DNA from: Acinetobacter sp. NCu2D-2
Lineage (GTDB): Bacteria; Pseudomonadota; Gammaproteobacteria; Pseudomonadales; Moraxellaceae
Reading direction: 5' to 3'
Length of the DNA stretch: 64,000 nucleotides
Assembly: GCF_001647675.1 (NCBI RefSeq)
Contig: NZ_CP015594.1
Coordinates: forward strand, 2,046,001 to 2,110,000
In this document: in pieces, positions 28,876-38,099 of the stretch
Numbering within the stretch: position 1 is the first letter of the stretch
How the letters are laid out: the number at the start of each line of letters is the position of its first letter
Program-made: the position numbers and the translations under genes
Notes under the pieces: generated by a model
What the model was told of the DNA's origin: nothing
What the model saw: the letters and a program-made list of their open reading frames with translations, nothing else
The model's database searches: none

Positions 28876-29349
28876 ATGAGTAACTTAAATCTTCATCCAT
28901 TATTTCGTCGTAGCATCGGTTTCGATCGCTTAAATGATTACATTGACTACGCAATGCAAAGCGATACCCCTAACTACCCACCTTATAACATTGAGAAATT
29001 AGGTGAAAATAGCTATCGCATTGTGGTTGCTACAGCAGGATTCTTACAAAGTGAGCTTGAGATTAATCTAGAAAATCAGCTGCTGACTATTTCAGGTAAA
29101 CCAGAAGCTGTAACTGATGAAACCATTGAATATTTACATAAAGGCATTGCACGCCGTTCATTCAAACTGTCTTTACGTTTAGATGAATATATCGAAGTTC
29201 AACAAGCTGATTATGAAAATGGTCTGCTTGTGATCGACTTACAACGTGTTATTCCTGAAGAAAAATTACCACGTAAAATTCCAATTGGTAAAAAACTACT
29301 GTTAGAAACAGCTGAAAGTAATGAAAAAACTGTGAATGCGGAATCATAA
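28876..29349 (+). CDS. Small heat shock protein (Hsp20/IbpA-like)
   Basis: 157-residue holdase chaperone. The N-terminal HPLFRRSIGFDRLND segment is IbpA-like. The alpha-crystallin domain occupies about residues 35-130 (NSYRIVVATAGF, EINLENQLLTISGKPE, RRSFKLSLRLDEY), followed by a C-terminal tail with a KIPI motif that mediates oligomer contacts. GAGAG lies upstream of ATG 28876. Expression may be heat controlled through the long AT-rich leader. Strong terminator downstream. Confidence 0.94.
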   Translation: MSNLNLHPLFRRSIGFDRLNDYIDYAMQSDTPNYPPYNIEKLGENSYRIVVATAGFLQSELEINLENQLLTISGKPEAVTDETIEYLHKGIARRSFKLSLRLDEYIEVQQADYENGLLVIDLQRVIPEEKLPRKIPIGKKLLLETAESNEKTVNAES

Positions 29350-29358
29350 CTTATAACT

Positions 29359-29390
29359 AAGAAAGACCCGAATATGGGTCTTTCTTTTTA
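29359..29390 (+). terminator. hsp20 intrinsic terminator
   Basis: AAGAAAGACCC, loop GAATAT, GGGTCTTTCTT plus T residues; 11-bp perfect stem. Confidence 0.9.
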
Positions 29391-29432
29391 TGTAATCATT
29401 GTTATTCATTTGAGCAAAACATAAAAAAAGCC

Positions 29433-29444
29433 CTGCAATTGCAG
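29433..29444. repeat. IS target-site duplication, left copy
   Basis: CTGCAATTGCAG, a 12-bp palindrome identical to the copy at 30833-30844 on the other side of the IS. Length fits the 11-13 bp duplications made by IS4-type elements. Confidence 0.92.
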
Positions 29445-29462
29445 TAATGCCAGTCAGTTAAG
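29445..29462. repeat. IS left inverted repeat
   Basis: Perfect 18-bp match to the complement of 30815-30832. The shifted transposase frame stops (TAA) inside it at 29458-29460. Confidence 0.92.
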
Positions 29463-30761
29463 AAATTGACTGGCATTTTCTTGGATATTTTTGTGCTTTA
29501 ATTTTCACTACTCGCGGACATTGCCTTTGCCTTTTTTCAGGTAATACAAATATTTTAGATTGTTCAAATAATTGTGCTAAATGTTTGGGTAGATTTCCTG
29601 CTGATTCTAAAGGTGTGTGCCTTAAGATATTGATAATACTCATAGATGCAATATGGAAACTGATCCTTAAAGGACTCACCTTTGCATGTTCAGCGATAAA
29701 CCTCATCTGTCTTCTTAAGATATTATAAGCAATAAATACCCCCACAATTCTTGATAGACCAAATCAGGTTGTTTGCTTCTTAAAATTCTTGCATCCTGTA
29801 AATCACTTTTAATTTCCCGATAACACATTTCTATTTCCCAACGCTGGATATAAAGCATTGCAAGGTCTTTGAATGGATAAACTTCAGAATCTGTTAATGA
29901 TGTAATGTAACGTCTTATTTTTCCTGCATATTCAACTTCAATTAAACGTGCTTCCCAATAGTCACCCAATGACGGATTTATCTTTTTTGCTCTTGCTGAA
30001 ACAGGCATTTTGATCTGAAAGTCATGGGCCGCATTATAATGAATCACTTCATAACGCAGGTTGTCCTTTGCTCGCATCAACCAATGACTCTCTTCTGCCT
30101 GAGATTGCCAACTCACTAAAAAATCAGCAGAGAAGTAAGCACGATCAAATAGGGTAATACTGCGAACTGGTGCTTTTAATTGACTGGCTAAGGTTAATTC
30201 ACCTTGATCCATACTGCCAATTTGGGCATCAATCATTTCATGTGTATTGGTATTCACCAGGCAAGTCGCTCTGACTTGTGGGTAAGGGGTAGCTGCTGTT
30301 TTGCCTTTGGATGAACCAAAGTGCTTAAAGTTTTCTTCTGTATGAGGCATAGACCAAACCACACCATCTACAGCACAAACGCATAGACCGTGAAAGTTGC
30401 TATATTGTTGTTGTGAGTCTTTAAACCATGCCTGACTTAATGTCGAAAATAAAGCACTCATGGGCTCTAAGCCTAAGCGCTGTCTTGCTTGTACGGATGC
30501 ACTCGGTACACAGTATTCTGCCGTACCGAAAACAAGTTGCAATTGTTGAACCACATACCAAATCGGTTGATTTCGAAATAGAGCAAGTCCGATTACCAGC
30601 CAAACAACATGTTCAGCAGGCAGTTTTCTTTTTCGAATTGATGCTTTACCTGTTTGGTTTAAGCAATCTTCAATCCAGTTTAAATCAATCAATTCACTGA
30701 ATTGTGAAAGTGAAGGTAGGGTTTGTTTTAATGTTAAATCTAAATTCTGAGATAAATTCAT
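29458..30761 (-). pseudogene. IS4-family transposase, frameshifted near its C-terminus
   Basis: DDE transposase in two frames: 348 residues from ATG 30761 to 29715, then about 94 more in the adjacent frame to 29458. The catalytic core is complete: first Asp in CAVDGVVW, second Asp in LFDRAYF, and the Y-2-R-3-E-6-K signature YIQRWEIEMCYREIK. At the G run near 29740-29744 the reading changes from TTG TGG GGG TAT to a frame needing a sixth G, which would give the family-like ELWGVFIAYNILRRQ. So one G is lost in the run, or a -1 slip is required. The lost part is only the C-terminal tail. The start codon directly follows a strong hairpin and has no ribosome site. Confidence 0.85.
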
Positions 30762-30763
30762 AA

Positions 30764-30793
30764 AAAAAGAGCGTATTTACATACGCTCTTTTT
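30764..30793 (-). terminator. Hairpin abutting the transposase start codon
   Basis: Perfect 13-bp stem AAAAAGAGCGTAT/ATACGCTCTTTTT with four-base loop. On the minus strand it ends in a T run immediately followed by the transposase ATG at 30761. It should stop transcription coming from infC before the transposase and hide the start site. Confidence 0.85.
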
Positions 30794-30814
30794 ACAGTAT
30801 TTTAACTTTTTTTG

Positions 30815-30832
30815 CTTAACTGACTGGCATTA
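30815..30832. repeat. IS right inverted repeat
   Basis: CTTAACTGACTGGCATTA, the exact inverse of the left end; it abuts the right duplication. Confidence 0.92.
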
Positions 30833-30844
30833 CTGCAATTGCAG
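30833..30844. repeat. IS target-site duplication, right copy
   Basis: CTGCAATTGCAG followed by GGCTTTTT, the remaining upstream half of the infC terminator. Confidence 0.92.
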
Positions 30845-30866
30845 GGCTTTTTCGATCAATGGATGC

Positions 30867-31418
30867 TTACTTTTTACGTTTAGGTCCAAGTAGCATACCC
30901 ATTTGACGACCTTCCATTTTAGGTGTTTGTTCAACTACACCAACTTCAGCTACGTCAGCTTCAATTTTTTGCAATTGAGCAAGACCCAATTGTTGGTGAG
31001 CCATTTCACGACCACGGAAACGAAGGGTGATTTTTACCTTGTTGCCTTCTTCAAGGAACTTGATAATTGCACGTAGTTTTACGTTGTAATCACCAACATC
31101 AGTACCAGGGCGTAGCTTGATTTCTTTCACCTGTACTTGATGCTGTTTTTTCTTCGCTTCTTTTTGCTTTTGCTTAAGATCAAACAAATGCTTGTTGAAG
31201 TCCATGATTTTACAAACAGGTGGCTCTGCATTGGCTACGATCTCAACAAGGTCAAGATCAACGGCTTCTGCTGCACGTAAAGCTTCAGCCAAGCTTACGA
31301 TACCTTTTTGCTCACCATTTTCGTCTACAAGACGGACTTCTTTTGCACGAATTTCATCATTCAACGCAGGACGGTTTGACTTGTTACCGCCCTGTTGATT
31401 ACGGTCAGGCTGTTTAAT
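30867..31418 (-). CDS. infC: Translation initiation factor IF-3 with ATT start codon
   Basis: 183-residue initiation factor that proofreads start codons and keeps ribosomal subunits apart. The standard ATG/GTG/TTG search gives only a late TTG at 31364, but the frame continues upstream as [21 protein letters not shown], the known IF-3 N-terminus, to ATT at 31418-31416. GGAG at 31430-31427 provides the ribosome site, overlapping the thrS stop. This is the classic AUU start through which IF-3 represses its own synthesis. N- and C-domains joined by a Lys-rich linker are intact ([12 protein letters not shown]). Its terminator has been split by the IS. Confidence 0.95.
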   Translation of the reverse strand: MKQPDRNQQGGNKSNRPALNDEIRAKEVRLVDENGEQKGIVSLAEALRAAEAVDLDLVEIVANAEPPVCKIMDFNKHLFDLKQKQKEAKKKQHQVQVKEIKLRPGTDVGDYNVKLRAIIKFLEEGNKVKITLRFRGREMAHQQLGLAQLQKIEADVAEVGVVEQTPKMEGRQMGMLLGPKRKK

Positions 31419-31423
31419 CGCTG

Positions 31424-33346
31424 TTACTCCACAATGTACCGGCCGCGTTCGGCTACGGCTGTTTTTACCAGGTCAACGAAAGCATCGATTGACATAGTAC
31501 CCAAATTTTTTCCTGAGCGGGTACGGACATTTACTGTACCTTCCTCGACTTCACGGTCCCCAAGTACCAATAAGTAAGGAATACGCTCTAAAGTGCGTTC
31601 ACGAATCTTAAAGCCGATTTTCTCATTTCTCAAGTCGGAAATCGAACGAATACCGCTTTCTTTAAGTTTTGCGACGACTGACTCGCAAGCCTCAGCTTGT
31701 GAATCTGTAATATTCATCACACACGCTTGCACTGGTGATAACCAAGGCGGCATAAAGCCAGCGTAGTGTTCGATTAGTATACCAATAAAACGCTCGAAAC
31801 TGCCAAGAATTGCACGATGTAACATTACCGGCTGATCACGATCGTTATCTTCAGTCACATAAGAGGCATCTAAACGTTCAGGCAAGTTAAAGTCGCACTG
31901 AATTGTACCGCATTGCCATACACGGCCTAAGCAGTCTTTCAATGAGAATTCAATCTTAGGACCATAGAATGCGCCCTCACCTGGTTGAAGCTCCCATTCA
32001 AGACCTGCTGCATCCAAAGCATCTGCCAAAGATTTTTCAGCCATATCCCAAAGCGCATCATCACCCACACGTTTTTCAGGACGTGTAGACAGTTTCATTT
32101 GCACTTCTTCAAAGCCAAAGTCTTTATAAACATCTAAAGTCAGTTTAATAAAGTCCGCAACTTCAGAACCAATTTGTTCTTTAGTACAGAAGATATGTGC
32201 GTCATCTTGAGTAAAGCCACGTACACGCATAATACCGTGAAGTGAACCCGATGGCTCATTACGGTGACATGAACCAAATTCAGCTAAACGAATCGGAAGA
32301 TCACGGTAAGATTTTAAACCTTGGTTAAACACTTGAACATGACATGGGCAGTTCATTGGTTTTACCGCATAGTTGCGGCTTTCTGAACTGGTGGTAAACA
32401 TGTTTTCAGCATAGTTTGCCGCATGACCTGATTTTTCCCAAAGGGTGAAGTCCACCACTTGTGGAGTACGGATTTCAAGGTAGCCGTTTTCTTGCTGAAC
32501 TTTACGCATGTATTGTTCAAGTACTTGGTAAATGGTCCAGCCGTTCGGATGCCAGAACACCATACCTGGTGCTTCTTCTTGCATATGGAACAGGTCAAGC
32601 GCTTTACCAATTTTACGGTGATCGCGTTTTTCAGCTTCTTCAATACGTTTTACATATGCTGCAAGCTGTTTCTTGTCTGCCCAAGCAGTACCATAGATCC
32701 GTTGTAGCTGTTCGTTTTTCGCATCACCACGCCAATAAGCGCCAGAGATTTTAGTGAGCTTGAACGATTTTAAGAATTTAGTATTTGGTACATGCGGACC
32801 ACGGCACATATCCAAGTAGTCTTGATGGTAGTACAAGCCCATTTCAGTTTCGTCAGGCATGTCTTCGATCAGACGTAATTTGTATTCTTCGCCACGTTTA
32901 GTGAATTCTGCAATCACTTCATCACGTGGAGTCATTTTTTTGATGACGTCATAGTCTTGGTCGATGAGCTTTTTCATACGCTCTTCGATCGCTGCCATGT
33001 CGTCTAAAGTAAATGGACGTGGCATCCAGATGTCATAGTAGAAACCTTCTTCAATGACAGGACCAATCACCATTTTTGCTTCTGGGAAAAGTTGCTTAAC
33101 TGCATGTCCCACCAAGTGAGCACATGAGTGACGAATGATGTGAATACCATCTTCATCTTTAGGCGTAATAATTTGTAAGGTTGCGTCTTCAGTAATTAAG
33201 TCAGATGCATCAACTAAACGATCGTTCACACGACCTGCAACTGTATTTTTCGCAAGACCAGGACCGATGCTTTGAGCAACTTCCATCACAGATACGGCTT
33301 GATCAAATTGTTTTTGATCGCCATTTGGCAAAGTGATAATTGGCAT
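31424..33346 (-). CDS. thrS: Threonyl-tRNA synthetase
   Basis: Class II synthetase of 640 residues. Domains: TGS (residues 1-60), the second editing domain with zinc-binding [11 protein letters not shown] (about 70-220), catalytic core with the zinc-binding Cys in [10 protein letters not shown] and motif 2 [16 protein letters not shown], and a C-terminal anticodon-binding domain ([11 protein letters not shown] onward). AAGGA lies six bases before ATG 33346. It precedes infC with an overlapping ribosome site, as in the conserved thrS-infC operon. No operator-like leader is certain. Confidence 0.98.
   Translation of the reverse strand: MPIITLPNGDQKQFDQAVSVMEVAQSIGPGLAKNTVAGRVNDRLVDASDLITEDATLQIITPKDEDGIHIIRHSCAHLVGHAVKQLFPEAKMVIGPVIEEGFYYDIWMPRPFTLDDMAAIEERMKKLIDQDYDVIKKMTPRDEVIAEFTKRGEEYKLRLIEDMPDETEMGLYYHQDYLDMCRGPHVPNTKFLKSFKLTKISGAYWRGDAKNEQLQRIYGTAWADKKQLAAYVKRIEEAEKRDHRKIGKALDLFHMQEEAPGMVFWHPNGWTIYQVLEQYMRKVQQENGYLEIRTPQVVDFTLWEKSGHAANYAENMFTTSSESRNYAVKPMNCPCHVQVFNQGLKSYRDLPIRLAEFGSCHRNEPSGSLHGIMRVRGFTQDDAHIFCTKEQIGSEVADFIKLTLDVYKDFGFEEVQMKLSTRPEKRVGDDALWDMAEKSLADALDAAGLEWELQPGEGAFYGPKIEFSLKDCLGRVWQCGTIQCDFNLPERLDASYVTEDNDRDQPVMLHRAILGSFERFIGILIEHYAGFMPPWLSPVQACVMNITDSQAEACESVVAKLKESGIRSISDLRNEKIGFKIRERTLERIPYLLVLGDREVEEGTVNVRTRSGKNLGTMSIDAFVDLVKTAVAERGRYIVE
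31427..31430 (-). promoter_or_regulatory. infC ribosome binding site overlapping the thrS end
   Basis: Minus-strand GGAG, eight bases before the ATT start at 31418 and adjacent to the thrS TAA at 31426-31424. It decides the non-standard start and implies coupling to thrS translation. Confidence 0.85.
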
Positions 33347-33654
33347 AAAAAATCCTTAAGGAGTGATGCCCCGTACAATAGAGCATGTCACCGCGAGATT
33401 ATGATCGAGGAGAACCTCAAAAGATAAAAACGGTGGATAAATAAAAAATCGATTGGAATTTTACACGTCTTAGGCATTTTAATAAACCGTTAATGCCATT
33501 TCGTTGCGTTCTAGTCACATTTGTCAAAAATATAAGTGCTTACATTTTGGGGCAGAAAAATCCTGTTTTTCATATTATGTTGATCAACGTTATTTTTAAT
33601 TTGTTATTTAAACCATAACTTTTTCGCCCACCCCAAAAATAATAGGCAGGCCAT
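33347..33654. other. Divergent thrS / glutamate-synthase-like intergenic region
   Basis: 308 bases containing the thrS leader on the minus strand and the promoter region of the plus-strand gene. CCTTAAGG next to the thrS start is palindromic. No consensus promoter, RNA gene or ORF is convincing. Confidence 0.5.
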
Positions 33655-35273
33655 ATGACAACAAAAGCCCTTCTTACCTTCTCCTCACTTGAACCCTTAA
33701 AACCAGCATACGCTTTAGCAGCAAATGTAGATCTCGTTGTAGTACGTTTAGCGGATGATGACCCGGAACAAGTGGTGGTCATGTATGGTCGCTGTCAGCA
33801 TCGGGGGGCTTTAATGTCAGATGCCCATATTCAAGGTGATAAAATTGTCTGCGGCTTACATGGCTCACATTACATGTATAAAACAGGTATAAACCCACGC
33901 TACCTCAATAAAAACTTACAGAAATTTAAAGCCTGGGTTGAAAACGATCAGGTCATGGTCGATTTAGAAGAAATAGAAGCTTGGGAAAAACGCAATCCAC
34001 AGCAATTCAATCGTGAACGCTACCAAGGGCTGTATGCAGATTCACAACCTGCACCCGAAGAACCACATAACCGTTTTATTTTAGACTTAGCCCGTAATGG
34101 TTTAAAAATGTTGGCCATCATGGACCCACTTCAGCTATGGGCGTGCCTTTCGATAAACTTCCAAAGTGGGAAGACATTCAACTGGTCACAGCACAGTTGT
34201 GGAAAGTGCCACTGCTTGATGATGCTCCTGTCGCCACCAAAGTGGTGATTGGCCCCAATGCAAAAAAACCGCTTGTACTCGATATTCCGTTATTTGTTTC
34301 AGATATGAGTTTTGGTGCATTGTCGCAAGAAGCCAAAACAGCTCTCGCCATGGGTGCGGAGCTTGCAGGTACAGGCATCTGCTCCGGTGAAGGAGGCATG
34401 CTCACCAATGAACAAGCAGCGAACTCACGTTATTTTTATGAATTAGCTTCAGGGCGTTTTGGTTATGACATTGAGAAAGTGAAAAAATGCCAAGCCTTTC
34501 ATTTTAAAGGTGGCCAAGCAGCCAAAACCGGTACAGGCGGACATCTACCTGGACATAAAGTCGTGGGTAAAATTGCTGAAGTTCGTGGTTTACCTGAGGG
34601 CGAAGCGGCGATTTCCCCTGCCACTTTCCCCGATTGGACTGAGCTTTCGCAGTACAAGGACTTTGCTGAGTACGTTCGTAAGGAAACAGGCGGTATTCCG
34701 ATTGGCTTTAAACTCTCGGCACAGCATATTGAGAAAGACATTGATGCTGCCCTTGCCATCGGTGTGGATTACATCATTTTAGATGGTCGTGGTGGCGGTA
34801 CAGGTGCAGCGCCAACCCTATTCCGTGACAATATTTCCGTACCAACCATTCCTGCACTGGCACGAGCACGTCGCCATTTAGACCGCTTAGGACGCCGTGA
34901 TATTAGCTTGGTGATTACTGGTGGCTTACGCGTGCCTGCCGACTTTATTAAAGCGCTAGCACTGGGTGCAGATGCCATTGCGGTGTCCAATTCTGCGATG
35001 CAAGCCATTGGCTGTTTAGGAATGCGTGCCTGTCAAACTAATGACTGTCCTGTGGGGATTGCCACACAGCAAGATCATTTACGCCGCCGCTTAGAAATTG
35101 AAAAATCCGCACAGCAACTAGCAAATTTCTTTAACGCTTCGGTTGAATTGATGCAAGTCATGGCACGTGCTTGCGGTCATGATGCTTTAAGTAAGTTTAG
35201 CTTGGATGACCTCACCACTTGGAAAAAAGACATAAGTGAGCTAACGGGCATTCATTATGGTGGAATTGTTTAA
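33655..35273 (+). pseudogene. Rieske-FMN glutamate-synthase-like protein, frameshifted
   Basis: Two overlapping frames (33655-34248 and 34137-35273) together encode one protein of about 540 residues. The N-terminal Rieske [2Fe-2S] domain has CQH and CGLH ligands (about residues 43-80). A GltS/GOGAT FMN-binding barrel follows (DMSFGALSQEAK, GTGICSGEGGM, ILDGRGGGTGAAP), with a 3Fe-4S-type Cys cluster (CLGMRACQTNDCPVG). At 34111-34118 the text ATG TTG GCC ATC needs one more G to read LGHHGPTSAMGV, which joins the parts seamlessly. So one base is lost in a GG(G) run. If real, the product stops after the Rieske domain. AGGCAGG precedes ATG 33655. The precise reaction of the intact family is not established. 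Confidence 0.85.
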
Positions 35274-35310
35274 TGTCTAAATAAGATGATCAGATCGCTG
35301 ATCGTTCTGA

Positions 35311-36468
35311 TCATTCTCTTAAATTTTCCCACACCTTAAATGTATCACTGTCATCATTTACATAGAGTTCAGCAAATTGCGGCAAAATGGACTCACTTTG
35401 CGCGGGTCTCAAAAACACATAATCATCTACATCAACTGCAGCATCGTTGGATATATTTAGAACTTCTTGATTGGTACTTCGACCAAAGAGCACATGCGGT
35501 TGCACACCCTTGGGATAAACATACTCACCACGCCAATAGCCCCCGTAAACACAAATACCTTGTTGTTTAGGTTGTACCGCTTGAAACTTTTCTAATCCTG
35601 GCACCTGAATATGATCAAGCACCTTCAAAATCGGGGCCGCTATCAGGAGCGCAGGTTTAAGCTGCGCTAACACGGATAATTCAAAGTCTAAAGGTTTAAG
35701 TAAAAGTGACCCAAACGAAAGATCGTTGCAGACGGTTTGGATAAAATGATGATGCAAGGTCGTACTTCCTGCACCATTAAAACACAACATTGAAACATCA
35801 ATAGTTGGGAAAAACTGTTCAATAATTTGAATAAATTCTTGATATCGCTGTTGTGATTTTTGAAAGGCTTTAATTGGAGAAAATACCACTTTTGGAAGCT
35901 TTCTCACGTGTGCATCGTAGCCCATCAGTCCTGTTAGTTTTAAGTACTTCGAGTGATGCTGAATAAGTGTTAATGCTTGCTGAAATTGCACCAAGTCCTC
36001 AAAGCCTCCCCGATGTAAGCCAATATCAATTTCTAGATTAATATTCAGCTGTAATTGCTGCGACTGAGCTAAAGCCAAATACTGCCCTAGCCTTGAAACA
36101 GAATCGATTAACCAATGTACCTGAGTAGCTAAATAACTATGTTCTTTCAGCAAAGCGGTTACTCCTGATATGGGCATCGGTTTACCCAGCAACATATCTG
36201 CATCAGGGATCAAGTAGTACAGCGGTCTAATATGCGCAAGGTGAAAAACCATAAATGCTTTGGTTTGAAATTCATCCGCTGTGAGTTTCAATAGATTCAA
36301 ATTAGCCAGCGATTTCACCACCAACCTTGGGGTTAAATGCTGGGGCCATTGACTGAGAATATGAGCAATATTGTGTTTAAAGCGCTTTAGATCCAGTATC
36401 AACTGAGGCTGTCCATTTCCCACTCGCTTGAGTTTTTCGTTCAATGCCTGAAAATATTGAGTCTGCAT
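35311..36468 (-). CDS. PLP-dependent alanine racemase-fold enzyme (D-threonine aldolase/DSD1-like)
   Basis: 385-residue PLP enzyme with the alanine-racemase barrel at the N-terminus (Schiff-base Lys in RLVVKSLAN; LEIDIGLHRGG; LTGLMGYDAHV) and a C-terminal beta domain (FGRSTNQEVLNIS, DDYVFLRPAQSE). Relatives are annotated amino acid deaminase/aldolase or D-threonine-aldolase-like. A TTG at 36486 is in frame but forms part of the ribosome site region; ATG 36468 is chosen. It lies 18 bases after the FAD oxidase gene, and the two families are often paired, so they probably share a pathway. Substrate unknown. Confidence 0.78.
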   Translation of the reverse strand: MQTQYFQALNEKLKRVGNGQPQLILDLKRFKHNIAHILSQWPQHLTPRLVVKSLANLNLLKLTADEFQTKAFMVFHLAHIRPLYYLIPDADMLLGKPMPISGVTALLKEHSYLATQVHWLIDSVSRLGQYLALAQSQQLQLNINLEIDIGLHRGGFEDLVQFQQALTLIQHHSKYLKLTGLMGYDAHVRKLPKVVFSPIKAFQKSQQRYQEFIQIIEQFFPTIDVSMLCFNGAGSTTLHHHFIQTVCNDLSFGSLLLKPLDFELSVLAQLKPALLIAAPILKVLDHIQVPGLEKFQAVQPKQQGICVYGGYWRGEYVYPKGVQPHVLFGRSTNQEVLNISNDAAVDVDDYVFLRPAQSESILPQFAELYVNDDSDTFKVWENLRE

Positions 36469-36486
36469 GATCCTTTGCCTCTTCAA

Positions 36487-37764
36487 CTATGAAGTCAGTA
36501 ACTGTTCCATATAGGGATTTAACCATTTCTTATGCGGATCCAATTCACGTCTTAAACGCATAAAATCATCCCATTTGGGGTATAAATGTCTCAGTTGCTG
36601 CGCACCCAATGAGTGTAATTTACCCCAATGTGGTCGACCGCCATATTTCAGAAAAATCGGCTCCACCAAATCAAAAATTAAAGCGTAATCTTGCTTATAA
36701 AATTGATGGATTGAGATAGACACCGAATCACGTTCAAAAAAAGGACTCAACCAAATATCATCAGCGCGTACATAACGGAACTCAATGGGGAAAAATACAG
36801 GTGCTTTTTGACGTTTTAATACCGTCATGATTTCCTGAAAACATTCTAGTCCGCGATCAACAGGTAACTGATATTCCATTTCATTAAAACGAGTAGCACG
36901 TGCACTTGGGAATAATCGCGTAGACCAATCCACAACGGTACTCGGTTGAATTGCAACATTGAGTAAGCGCTGCAAATATGGATTGAGTAATGGACATAAT
37001 CGTGTCAGCTCAGAGCAAAGATGCAAAATAAAATCTTCATCTATCCAGGTTTTTTTTCGCTCCTGAATATCCTCTAAAGTTTCATCCAAAGTTTTTAAAA
37101 TCACGTCCTGAGCATGGATAAAAGCAAAAAATTCGACATGTCGATGTTGATGTTTCCATTGGTCAATAGACTGATAAATCTCTGACAATGGAGATAGACG
37201 AATTTGTTCTTTGAGCCGATACATCGGGCGATTTTGTAGTTGGATTTTGGTCATTACACCAAAACTACCGAGTGCCACCCGCCCCGCCGCAAAAATATCT
37301 GTATGCTGCGTTGGATTGCACTGCAAAAGGCTGCCATCAGCCGTTAACAACTCAAAACCAGACACAAAAGCAGATAAACACGGCAGTTCAATACCTGTAC
37401 CATGCGTACCTGTGGCAATCGCACCACCTAAAGATTGCTGATCGATATCCCCTTGATTCATTAAGGCTTGATCGACAACTGCAAGCTTTTCTCCTAGATC
37501 AAATAAGCGTGTACCTGCATAAAACTCACTTTGATAATGCTCGGCATCATGATTCAACATGCCTTTTAGATGATCTAATGACACCAAGACATCATTCGTC
37601 TTAGCTAAAGCACTAAATGAATGCCCTGCACCAACCACACGAACTTTAGGATACATGTCTGTAATTTGCTTTAGCGTATCTATGTGGTGCGGGTAAAAAA
37701 TTTGCGGGTGTGATTGTTGTGATCCCGACCAATTTGACCATAATACATGTTGATCACTTGTCAT
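36487..37764 (-). CDS. FAD-linked oxidase, D-arabinono-1,4-lactone oxidase family
   Basis: 425-residue flavoenzyme of the VAO type. The N-terminal FAD-binding domain has VVGAGHSFSAL (the His is the likely covalent FAD attachment site), GGAIATGTHGTG and a SFGVMTKIQL segment. The C-terminal ALO domain ends HWGKLHSL...LDPHKKWLNPYM, characteristic of aldono-lactone and alditol oxidases. No signal peptide, so cytoplasmic. It is directly upstream of the PLP enzyme. Preferred substrate cannot be assigned. Confidence 0.82.
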   Translation of the reverse strand: MTSDQHVLWSNWSGSQQSHPQIFYPHHIDTLKQITDMYPKVRVVGAGHSFSALAKTNDVLVSLDHLKGMLNHDAEHYQSEFYAGTRLFDLGEKLAVVDQALMNQGDIDQQSLGGAIATGTHGTGIELPCLSAFVSGFELLTADGSLLQCNPTQHTDIFAAGRVALGSFGVMTKIQLQNRPMYRLKEQIRLSPLSEIYQSIDQWKHQHRHVEFFAFIHAQDVILKTLDETLEDIQERKKTWIDEDFILHLCSELTRLCPLLNPYLQRLLNVAIQPSTVVDWSTRLFPSARATRFNEMEYQLPVDRGLECFQEIMTVLKRQKAPVFFPIEFRYVRADDIWLSPFFERDSVSISIHQFYKQDYALIFDLVEPIFLKYGGRPHWGKLHSLGAQQLRHLYPKWDDFMRLRRELDPHKKWLNPYMEQLLTS

Positions 37765-38099
37765 TATTCTAATCCTTTGCCCCGCCGCTTATACGTGGAG
37801 GCCATACTTCTTTTTCTTGTTATTTCAATGGTTGTTTAAGCTTGAATAATGCTTTATAGAGACGGCTTAAGTCAATTTGATTGTCTATAGATATTTGTTA
37901 AAACCACAGTTTATATAGGGCACGGGTAGCGTTGTATTTGAACTAGAAAATAAACTTCAATGTGTGCTTAATCCTATCCAAGACCAGATGAAGTGTTGAT
38001 TCACCCCGTTTACGAGTTATCGACTAAAGCATAACTGTGTCTTTCAATAAATACCCATATATTTAGAGTAATTACACAAAAATATCATGGAGTAGAATA
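37765..38099. other. Divergent region before the acyl-CoA synthetase
   Basis: 335 bases between the divergent FAD oxidase and acyl-CoA synthetase genes. GGAG seven bases before ATG 38100 is a ribosome site. I see no consensus promoter, hairpin or small gene that I would defend. Confidence 0.5.

Larger units (their letters stand above)
29445..30832 (-). mobile_element. IS4-family insertion sequence (1388 bp) inside the infC terminator
   Basis: The element is bounded by perfect 18-bp inverted repeats: TAATGCCAGTCAGTTAAG at 29445-29462 and its complement at 30815-30832. They closely resemble the ends of E. coli IS4. It is flanked by a 12-bp direct repeat. It encodes one DDE transposase with the YREK signature, on the minus strand, now broken by a frameshift. 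Removing the IS and one duplication restores an A-run, GCC, CTGCAATTGCAG, GGC, T-run palindrome, which is a perfect terminator for infC. Transcription from infC now enters the element in the transposase direction. The exact ends and duplication suggest a recent insertion. Confidence 0.93.

Noticed and set aside
33347..33654. Regulatory riboswitch or T-box ahead of thrS
   Set aside because: No T-box sequence or specifier-like structure is visible, and T-boxes are not expected in gammaproteobacteria.
37765..38099. Sigma-54-like GGGCACGGGTAGCG before the acyl-CoA synthetase
   Set aside because: The GG and GC elements are not separated by the required 10 bases.
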